A DNA stretch of 64,000 bases from CG2-30-36-16 sp964372115 (GTDB lineage Bacteria > Bacteroidota > Ignavibacteria > Ignavibacteriales > Ignavibacteriaceae), in the NCBI GenBank assembly GCA_964372115.1, contig CAYJPN010000029.1, positions 1 to 64,000 on the forward strand, in the 5' to 3' direction. Each line of letters opens with the position of its first letter. Within the stretch, counting starts at the first letter, position 1. Shown here in pieces: positions 16,267-23,503 of this stretch. Position numbers and translations under genes: made by a program. Under the pieces are notes generated by a model. That model saw nothing but the letters and a program-made list of their open reading frames with translations. It was not told the origin of the DNA and ran no database searches.

Positions 16267-19200
16267 CTTTTAAAGACTTGTTGATACAAAAGAATTGAAA
16301 CTTCTACCGAATTATCCTCTAACCCATAGGCTTTTTTAAACTTTTAAAGACTTGTTGATACAAAAGAATTGAAACCAGAGTCCAATGGAAGAACAACGTC
16401 ACCAGAAACTTTTAAAGACTTGTTGATACAAAAGAATTGAAACTTTTTTTGTTCTCTTCGTTGTACTCTTTCATTGCTTTTAAAGACTTGTTGATACAAA
16501 AGAATTGAAACTTGTTCCCACATAAGTATATACGGGTAATTTTGCCCTTTTAAAGACTTGTTGATACAAAAGAATTGAAACCAAAACAATTGATTTTTTA
16601 TTAGCAGAGCCAAGCTTTTAAAGACTTGTTGATACAAAAGAATTGAAACTTGTAATCCTGGAAGCGCATAGCTTCCTTCCCATCTTTTAAAGACTTGTTG
16701 ATACAAAAGAATTGAAACTTGAAGGTAGGACAAACGCAAAAGGAGTGGATCAACTTTTAAAGACTTGTTGATACAAAAGAATTGAAACTTTTAATTTCTA
16801 CAGAAATGCAACCATTCATTAATTCTTTTAAAGACTTGTTGATACAAAAGAATTGAAACTCTGAGAGTATTGAGAATATTGCCAATTATTTCCAGCTTTT
16901 AAAGACTTGTTGATACAAAAGAATTGAAACTTTCTGAAAGGGCTGTGACAACCCCTTCGTACCGACTTTTAAAGACTTGTTGATACAAAAGAATTGAAAC
17001 TTTAGCAACCAGCTCAAGAACCGTATTTGGTAATTCTTTTAAAGACTTGTTGATACAAAAGAATTGAAACCTCTGCAAACGTATAAGTTATATCGTAGCA
17101 TTCCCCACCTTTTAAAGACTTGTTGATACAAAAGAATTGAAACCAAAATAGAAGATTCTTGATGAATATCGCGCCAAGCCTTTTAAAGACTTGTTGATAC
17201 AAAAGAATTGAAACCAATATTCCGGGGCGGATCAAAATCACATCCGGCCACTTTTAAAGACTTGTTGATACAAAAGAATTGAAACTTATAAACAGTATAA
17301 GTATATGTATCTTGCTCTATCTTTTAAAGACTTGTTGATACAAAAGAATTGAAACTTACGCCATACTTTTAGAACACCATTCGGCATATCTTTTAAAGAC
17401 TTGTTGATACAAAAGAATTGAAACCTTCGGGGTGGTTAATAATCACCATCTCTATCTTATTCCTTTTAAAGACTTGTTGATACAAAAGAATTGAAACCTT
17501 CTCTGTTGTGGCTGGTTCAGCTTTAGTTGCTGCTTTTAAAGACTTGTTGATACAAAAGAATTGAAACCTTTTCGCAATTCCTTTAGTTTGCCATTAGGTA
17601 TACTTTTAAAGACTTGTTGATACAAAAGAATTGAAACTTTTCGGACTAAGAATTTATTACAATACTTAACCAAATCTTTTAAAGACTTGTTGATACAAAA
17701 GAATTGAAACCTGGATCAAGGAAATCAGATATCCCTGTACCCATATCTTTTAAAGACTTGTTGATACAAAAGAATTGAAACTCTAAAGTTTCTCCTAGAA
17801 AATAACAAGAAAACTTTTAAAGACTTGTTGATACAAAAGAATTGAAACTTCTATGCACACCAATCCAGGTTTTGGATGGGTAATAACTTTTAAAGACTTG
17901 TTGATACAAAAGAATTGAAACTCGTGGCTGTAGAAGAGCTTACGTTCGACCTTACCACCCTTTAAAGACTTGTTGATACAAAAGAATTGAAACCTATATA
18001 TGTTGTCTGAGATGGAAGGATCATTTGACCTTTTAAAGACTTGTTGATACAAAAGAATTGAAACTTTATATATTTTATTTACGAAGAATAATTATCTAAC
18101 TTTTAAAGACTTGTTGATACAAAAGAATTGAAACTCCAGGGTAAGCATTTTCGGAGTCTAAGCCCAAGAACTTTTAAAGACTTGTTGATACAAAAGAATT
18201 GAAACTTCTTCATCCAGTCGGGGTAGTTCGGCTTGACCGACTTTTAAAGACTTGTTGATACAAAAGAATTGAAACCTCTATACCACCTTAAATCATTGTT
18301 GTATTTTAATCTTTTAAAGACTTGTTGATACAAAAGAATTGAAACCTGGGGTTAGTGGTGGCTGTGATGAGGCTTTTTCCCACTTTTAAAGACTTGTTGA
18401 TACAAAAGAATTGAAACTTGTTGAGGAACGACCGCTCCGGAAAGTATTCGAGCCTTTTAAAGACTTGTTGATACAAAAGAATTGAAACCTGGTTGGGTGT
18501 AGTCATTTCCAGAATGATGGCTTTTACTTTTAAAGACTTGTTGATACAAAAGAATTGAAACTTATATGGAGACCAATAGTTTTTTTTTCCTCCTCCGTCT
18601 TTTAAAGACTTGTTGATACAAAAGAATTGAAACTTTAACCTCATCAAATGTTGTTTCAGCTTCTTTTAGCTTTTAAAGACTTGTTGATACAAAAGAATTG
18701 AAACGTACTGTTCCTGGATCATTTCGATCTCCTTTCAGCTTTTAAAGACTTGTTGATACAAAAGAATTGAAACCTTGAAGTCCTTATTTCCCCTACAGAT
18801 TTCTTTTCAGCTTTTAAAGACTTGTTGATACAAAAGAATTGAAACCCAATGGATCAGCTTTGACAAAAGCTGTCTCAACTTTTAAAGACTTGTTGATACA
18901 AAAGAATTGAAACTCGAGACGAAAGACATAGACGCGCAGACCATCAGCAACTTTTAAAGACTTGTTGATACAAAAGAATTGAAACGAAAGAAAAACAATA
19001 AAATTAGGATTACTATAAAAGCTTTAAAAGACTTGTTGATACAAAAGAATTGAAACCTGTAGCAGATTTATGTTGCCAACCATTGACCGTTCTACTTTAA
19101 AAGACTTGTTGATACAAAAGAATTGAAACTGGGTGGCATTCACCGGTTTATAGGTTTTAAACACCTTTAAAAGACTTGTTGATACAAAAGAATTGAAACT

Positions 19201-19558
19201 GAAGTGTACATTCCATATCCGATAGTAGTATATCCACCTTTAAAAGACTTGTTGATACAAAAGAATTGAAACTTTCTGATGAAAAGAAATAAAATGCAAA
19301 CCTTTTAAACTTTAAAAGACTTGTTGATACAAAAGAATTGAAACATAATAGAACTTTGCATTGTTGACCAATCATAAGCCCCTTTAAAAGACTTGTTGAT
19401 ACAAAAGAATTGAAACTTTAGCTCGGAATTCAATTTCTGCGCCAGTCGGTACTTTTAAAGACTTGTTGATACAAAAGAATTGAAACTCTGTACCAGCAGT
19501 AGGACCGGCTTCAGTCTCACCGGTTTTTAAAGACTTGTTGATACAAAAGAATTGAAAC
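16267..19558 (+). CRISPR. Type III CRISPR array, 47 repeats and 46 spacers
   Basis: The 35-nt repeats begin CTTTTAAAGACTTGTTG and end CAAAAGAATTGAAAC; I counted 47 by eye, with spacers of 32-39 nt. The last 8 nt, ATTGAAAC, is the usual type III 5' tag left by Cas6. Most repeats are identical. Repeat 25 (17960) lacks one T; repeats 40-45 (19022-19416) begin CTTTAAAAGAC; the last (19524) begins with T. Transcription is left to right. Apparent minus-strand reading frames through the array are artefacts of the repeats. Confidence 0.98.
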
Positions 19559-19625
19559 CTGGAGCTACCAGTTATTACAATTAACGTGAACCCGGAATTT
19601 AGATGTTCTTTAAATATTTTTAATG

Positions 19626-19743
19626 CTTTCGGGACGCAGCCGTCCCGAAAGAACAAAAACAACCCTTGCTTTTTGCGTATGTAAAAAGTAAAAGGAAATT
19701 TTTTCCCGCTAGAAGCGGGATGTATTCCAAAAATAAAATTAAC
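19626..19743. repeat. Structured dispersed repeat, copy 1
   Basis: Three hairpins in a row: CTTTCGGGACG-CAGC-CGTCCCGAAAG (19626-19651, 11 perfect pairs), CTTTTT-GCGTATGT-AAAAAG from 19669, and CCCGCT-AGA-AGCGGG (19705-19719), with the flank AAAAATAAAATTAAC. A matching element lies at 20771-20884 beyond the toxin-antitoxin pair. The first hairpin may also end transcripts of the CRISPR array. Confidence 0.7.
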
Positions 19744-19892
19744 ACGGTGTTGTGTTTTAACAACTTGTCCCGTTCGTTAGCCAACGGACTGACGGTTAAC
19801 ACGCCGTTATATAATAGAAAAATATGCTTGATGTTTCAGATGAGAGTACGTATCTTATCAAGAAATGTAATACGTAATTCTAAGGTGAAGAA

Positions 19893-20144
19893 ATGAATTC
19901 AAAACTGACACTTAAATTGAATAAAAGATCAATTGAGCGAGCAAAAAAGTATGCTCAGAAAAATAAACAAAGTCTTTCTATTATGGTTGAAAACTATTTC
20001 AATATAATTGCAGAAAAAGATATTGCGAATGATTTGGAAATATCTCCAAATGTTCGTGAATTATCTGGAATTATTAATTTATCAGAAAATATCAATATGA
20101 AACAAATATATGGGAAGCACCTTGAGGAGAAGTATTTAAAATGA
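19893..20144 (+). CDS. Antitoxin-like protein (DUF6364 / ribbon-helix-helix type) of a PIN toxin pair
   Basis: 83 aa. Seen: an N-terminal strand (KLTLKLNKRSIERAKKYAQK) followed by a helix, NKQSLSIMVENYFN, the short ribbon-helix-helix layout of DUF6364-type antitoxins, and a charged C-terminal tail that would cover the toxin. The stop overlaps the toxin start by 4 nt, and AGGTG precedes the start. It probably represses its own promoter, as such antitoxins do. Confidence 0.78.
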   Translation: MNSKLTLKLNKRSIERAKKYAQKNKQSLSIMVENYFNIIAEKDIANDLEISPNVRELSGIINLSENINMKQIYGKHLEEKYLK

Positions 20145-20569
20145 TAAAGGTATTTGTTGATTCGGATATAATACTGGATCTGCTTGCCAAAAGGGAACCG
20201 CATTACGAATACTCTGCAAAATTATTTACTTTAATTGATCAACAAAAAATTGAAGCTTATACATCATCTCTAATATTCGCAAACCTGCATTATCTTCTCA
20301 AAAAATTAACTTCAAATGCATTTGCCTTAAAAAGCCTGAGAAAGTTGAAAACACTCATAAATATTTTGTCGGTTGATGAAAAGGTAATTGAACAAGCATT
20401 AAATTCAGAATTCAGTGATTTTGAAGATGCTATTCAATATTTCACGGCTGCAAACAATGGAGTTAATCTTTTATTAACAAGAAATAAAACAGACTATAAA
20501 AAAAGCAAAATAACAATTTCAACTTCTGAAGAGTTTATTAAATCTTGGTATACTAAGAAAAACATGTGA
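20141..20569 (+). CDS. PIN-domain ribonuclease toxin (VapC-like)
   Basis: 142 aa. Seen: MIKVFVDSDIILDLLAKRE with the PIN Asp pair near the N-terminus (D7, D9), a middle acidic residue before the LHYLLKK helix, and a C-terminal DFEDAIQYFTAANNGVNLLL matching the PIN D-x-x-D-A-x-x-Y-x-A-A motif, then TRNKTDYK. Family role: Mg-dependent endoribonuclease that inhibits translation unless bound by its antitoxin. It is coupled to the preceding gene and flanked by the two structured repeats, which suggests the pair moved in as a cassette. Confidence 0.88.
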   Translation: MIKVFVDSDIILDLLAKREPHYEYSAKLFTLIDQQKIEAYTSSLIFANLHYLLKKLTSNAFALKSLRKLKTLINILSVDEKVIEQALNSEFSDFEDAIQYFTAANNGVNLLLTRNKTDYKKSKITISTSEEFIKSWYTKKNM

Positions 20570-20999
20570 TTACCATATAACGTTACAAGCATTGATACAG
20601 ACCCCCCCCAAAAAAACGGTGTAAATTGCGTATAGGTATAATCAGTTGTCCCCGTAAAGAAACGGAGTCTATGGATGGACCAAGCCCCGCCAAACAAAAT
20701 GGCGGGCAAACTCCAAGCGATTTAACCAGGAGGCTTGCATTTGCGAAAGTACATTTTGTAAGTGTGTTAACTGTTACGGGATGCAGCTACCCAGGAAGAA
20801 GAATATAAAACTTTCTTTTTGCGTATGTAAAAAGTAAAAGGAAATCTTTTCCCCAATGGGGTGGATGCCAAAAATAAAATTAACTAACCCAATATTGGCT
20901 TTAACCAAAATCTTAGTATTAAATGCGGCTAAAGCCTGAAAGCGCTTGTCCATTTTTCTTACTGCCAGGCAAAAAGGAGTTATAATAAAATAAAACTGT
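20570..20999. other. Gene-free stretch with hairpins beyond the toxin-antitoxin pair
   Basis: No gene is supported. It contains a C7/A7 homopolymer pair near 20593-20610, a CCCGCC...GGCGGG hairpin at about 20684-20705, and repeat copy 2 (20771-20884). The hipA stop codon lies at the right edge. Confidence 0.6.
20771..20884. repeat. Structured dispersed repeat, copy 2
   Basis: Same order of parts as copy 1: CGGGATGCAGCTACCC, then CTTTTTGCGTATGTAAAAAG (20815), GTAAAAGGAAA, a hairpin CCCCAATGGGG (20851-20861), then CCAAAAATAAAATTAAC. The flanks are nearly identical to copy 1, but the stem in the hairpin differs and still pairs. A further TTGGCTTTAACCAA hairpin after it corresponds in position to GTTGTGTTTTAACAAC after copy 1. 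Confidence 0.7.
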
Positions 21000-22247
21000 C
21001 TAAATTCTAAACGCGGGTTCCATTAAAAACTGTTCATTTCTGCTGATGCCGATATTTTCCGCTTCCTTCTTCCATTCCGCAACTACGACCTTTATTTCGT
21101 TTACGATTTGGGTCATTTCCTTGCCGCTAAGCGAGAAGTAATGCCCAACGTTTTTTGCTAATTCAACATCTAAACTATTTTCATCAGTATCAATGTTTAG
21201 TGCAAGTCCGTTTTTATCAATAGATGGATTGAGATCGAATGCCGGGGAAAGTCTCCATCCGGTATTTTTAATCATAAAACCATGATTTCTTAAATGATCG
21301 TCTGTGTTTGAGACTAAAATATTAAAAACAATTCTTCTCCAAAGCTGAGATAAATCCGCCTTTATTGCGGCGCTGTAATTTTGTATGAACTCCGCTATTT
21401 CAAGATAGCTTGGCGCATTATCTTTAATTGTACTTTCATTATTACCGGTCATCGTCATAGCTGAAGCAAAATGAAGCCGGTTTTCATTTTGTCTATCAAA
21501 TCTTTTTGTAAAAAAGGTGTGGTGTTTCCCCCGAATATTTTGAATTTTTGATTCCGACATTTCTATTCCTGCTTTTACAGCTAATTTGTATGTCAGGTAT
21601 TCCCAGGCTCCTTTGTCTATTGTATCATTCTTTGACGGAAACTTTGCGATCCAGAGATTATTTCCCTCATCTATAATATTTGCTTTAGGACGAGCGCCCC
21701 CCAATGAAGAACCGGGCGCTAATAAAATCTTGAGCCATTTTTTTATTTCATTTTCATCGCCGCTTGTTTCAATTATATTCACGCCGTACTGAAGCTCCCG
21801 TACCGACGACCATGGAGGGATAGGTAATTCACTGTTATTGTCAAGAAACGGTCCATTTGGTTCTAACTTAAAGCGCAATCCACCGCTTCGCGTTTCATCA
21901 AATACACCAAGTAAAAAATCAATTTCATTCAATATTTTTGAACTCTCGTTTTTTTCTTTTGCAATTTGTGCGGCTCTCCTTTGCATAAGAGTTCTTCCCC
22001 ATGTATCCGGCATAGAATCTAAAAACAGTTCGAAATTTTGTTGTTTAACAGGATACTGCTTGCCGGCAAAAAAAACCAAATTTGGATCTAATAATATTCT
22101 CTGTTTGGTTTTTAGGAATTCGGGGTCGTATTCAAAACTGAAGTTGAGTCTCCCTTTAATCCGCTGTGCGGAAAGTATTCCAATCAGTTTAGGTCCGTTT
22201 AACCCAAGCCAGTCGGCATAAACCCAGATGTCTGTCATTCTGCTCAT
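21000..22247 (-). CDS. hipA: HipA-family serine/threonine kinase toxin
   Basis: 415 aa. Seen: an N-terminal HipA domain (VYADWLGLNGPKLIGIL...GRLNFSFEYD), the glycine-rich SSLGGARPKANI loop (~178-190) that holds ATP and the autophosphorylated Ser, WIAKFPSK, and the catalytic NTDDHLRNHGF and LSPAFDLNPS motifs (HipA N-x-D-D-H-x-x-N and the DFD-type metal site). Family role: phosphorylates glutamyl-tRNA synthetase or similar targets, causing growth arrest. It starts immediately after the hipB stop, so the two are coupled. Confidence 0.92.
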   Translation of the reverse strand: MSRMTDIWVYADWLGLNGPKLIGILSAQRIKGRLNFSFEYDPEFLKTKQRILLDPNLVFFAGKQYPVKQQNFELFLDSMPDTWGRTLMQRRAAQIAKEKNESSKILNEIDFLLGVFDETRSGGLRFKLEPNGPFLDNNSELPIPPWSSVRELQYGVNIIETSGDENEIKKWLKILLAPGSSLGGARPKANIIDEGNNLWIAKFPSKNDTIDKGAWEYLTYKLAVKAGIEMSESKIQNIRGKHHTFFTKRFDRQNENRLHFASAMTMTGNNESTIKDNAPSYLEIAEFIQNYSAAIKADLSQLWRRIVFNILVSNTDDHLRNHGFMIKNTGWRLSPAFDLNPSIDKNGLALNIDTDENSLDVELAKNVGHYFSLSGKEMTQIVNEIKVVVAEWKKEAENIGISRNEQFLMEPAFRI

Positions 22248-22532
22248 TTATTTAAGAAGCTCCAAGTCTTGAAGTTTTTTACCGAGTTCATCATCTGCCG
22301 CAAGTTGTAATATATCGTTTTGAAGTCCAAAAACTCTTAGAACATTAAAGTAAGCGCCTATCGACACTCGCGGATCGCCCCGTTCAATACGATAAAGTGT
22401 GCTTCTATTGATGTTGGCTCGTTCAGAAACTTGAGTTGTTGTCAACTTTCTTCGTTTCCTCGCTAACTTAAGACTTTCGCCAAGCTGTTCAAAAAGTTTT
22501 TCGTATTTTGGAAATATTATCTGCTTTTTCAT
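22248..22532 (-). CDS. hipB: HipB-like antitoxin, XRE-family regulator
   Basis: I choose the start MKKQIIFPKY at 22532 (94 aa). A longer frame starts at 22559 but would run through the first operator-like repeat. Seen: a helix-turn-helix, ARKRRKLTTTQVSERANINR then STLYRIERGDPRVS, the standard Cro/C1 layout. Such proteins bind HipA and repress the operon. Operator candidates lie just upstream on this strand. Confidence 0.88.
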   Translation of the reverse strand: MKKQIIFPKYEKLFEQLGESLKLARKRRKLTTTQVSERANINRSTLYRIERGDPRVSIGAYFNVLRVFGLQNDILQLAADDELGKKLQDLELLK

Positions 22533-22541
22533 GTTAATATT

Positions 22542-22588
22542 GTTGTATATTATGCACAAATCTAATTGTTATGTTGATAATATGCAAC
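22542..22588. promoter_or_regulatory. Two operator-like repeats of the hipBA operon
   Basis: GTTGTATATTATGCAC (22542-22557) and GTTGATAATATGCAAC (22573-22588) are imperfect palindromes with GTTG...CAAC ends, 31 bp apart (about three helical turns), directly upstream of hipB. This is the layout expected for a HipB dimer pair; binding is inferred. Confidence 0.65.
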
Positions 22589-22771
22589 AATGTGGAAATA
22601 AATTTTAGTCTATTTATTTAGAAGATTTTACAGCAATTTTGGATAGAGGAATAGGGAAGAATAAAATAAATCAATTTCTATGGCACTTTGTGTAATAAAT
22701 ACTAACAAATAACACAGAGAAACACGGAGGAAATATTTTTTAACTTTTTCAAATTCCAACACCCCTTATGT

Positions 22772-22814
22772 CTGACATGTTGACAAAATAGTAAGCCCGC
22801 TGACATGATGTCAG
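22772..22814. promoter_or_regulatory. Paired inverted repeats CTGNCANNNTGNCA(G) upstream of the heat-shock genes
   Basis: CTGACATGTTGACA (22772-22785) and the perfect palindrome CTGACATGATGTCAG (22800-22814) match the same pattern and start exactly 28 bp apart. They lie ~190-240 bp before the first Hsp20 gene. Neither CIRCE nor HAIR consensus fits. A heat-shock regulator site is inferred from position. Confidence 0.55.
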
Positions 22815-22903
22815 AATGTGTGACCAACCAAAGCCTTCCAACAAGAAAATGAAATAATCCTATAAACTAAATAAATATAACAATTTAGAGGGCAATTGCC
22901 TTT

Positions 22904-22920
22904 TTGGCACGTTCATTGAA
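22904..22920 (+). promoter_or_regulatory. Sigma-54-type (-24/-12) promoter match before hsp20-dnaK
   Basis: TTGGCACGTTCATTGAA has TTGGCAC at the -24 position and TTGA at -12, with GG and GA 10 bp apart; consensus would be GC at -12. Transcription would start near 22930, ~80 nt before the Hsp20 start. The organism encodes a sigma-54 activator (57380-58780), so the sigma factor should exist. Confidence 0.45.
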
Positions 22921-23009
22921 ACAATAATAACAGTTTCACAAAATAAAACAATTGTACAGTTAAACAATTAAGCAATTAAAAATTGATATTAAAAATAGGA
23001 GCAATGAAA

Positions 23010-23444
23010 ATGACAGTATTAAAATTCGCGCCGTTCAGAAATCTTGACACTTTAGATAAAGAAATCCAAAAGTTTTTTGTCGATTTTCCGGCAGCCGATT
23101 CAGGTGAAGATGGAGTTGTATATCAACCCCGAATAGATATTTCGGAAGATGAAAAAAATATAAACATAGAAGCTGAACTGCCCGGTGTAAAAAAGGAAGA
23201 TATTAAACTTCAGCTTGAAAATAATATTCTTACAATCAACGGCGAAAAGAAAAATTCAGCAGCCGGTGAAAAAACATACTTTCGGAATGAAAGAATTTTT
23301 GGAAAATTCAGCCGGAAGTTTACAATACCTACCGACATTAATATTGAAGCAATTTCGGCTGAGTTTACAGACGGAATATTAAATGTTAATATCGAAAAGA
23401 AAATTGAAAAACCGGCACAAGAAAGAACAATTGAAATTAAATAA
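23010..23444 (+). CDS. Hsp20 family small heat-shock protein
   Basis: Several starts are possible (TTG 22983, ATG 23004, ATG 23010). AGGAG at 22997-23001 is 8 nt from 23010, so MTVLKFAPF is preferred (144 aa). Seen: a short N-terminal arm, then an alpha-crystallin domain (PRIDISEDEKNINIEAELPG, GVKKEDIKLQLENNILTING) and the C-terminal GILNVNIEKK before a short tail with an I-x-I-like IEIK. Family role: ATP-independent holdase that passes clients to DnaK, encoded next. Confidence 0.92.
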   Translation: MTVLKFAPFRNLDTLDKEIQKFFVDFPAADSGEDGVVYQPRIDISEDEKNINIEAELPGVKKEDIKLQLENNILTINGEKKNSAAGEKTYFRNERIFGKFSRKFTIPTDINIEAISAEFTDGILNVNIEKKIEKPAQERTIEIK

Positions 23445-23450
23445 ATTAAT

Positions 23451-23467
23451 GGGCGGTAAAACCGCCC
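23451..23467 (+). terminator. Hairpin between hsp20 and dnaK
   Basis: GGGCGGT-AAA-ACCGCCC is a perfect 7-bp stem right after the Hsp20 stop. No T-run follows, so it may attenuate or stabilise mRNA rather than terminate. Confidence 0.55.
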
Positions 23468-23503
23468 TTCACTCTAAAAATAATTTGGAAGGAGCTTATC
23501 GTA

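Noticed and set aside
16344..19662. Minus-strand open frames through the CRISPR array (peptides with repeated FQFFCINKSLK or SILLYQQVFK)
   Set aside because: They arise because the repeat has no stop in these frames; the recurring peptide is the translated repeat, not a protein.
19666..19896. 76-codon plus-strand frame before the antitoxin
   Set aside because: It runs through the structured repeat and has no recognisable protein features.
19740..20600. Integron attC sites around the toxin-antitoxin pair
   Set aside because: Candidate GTT... core sites (CGTTAGCC, CGTTATAT, CGTTACAA) do not fit the GTTRRRY/RYYYAAC pairing, and no integrase is present.
20570..20820. tRNA-like folding of the hairpin-rich segment
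   Set aside because: There is no T-loop (GTTCNANNC) or acceptor-stem pairing; the hairpins do not make a cloverleaf.
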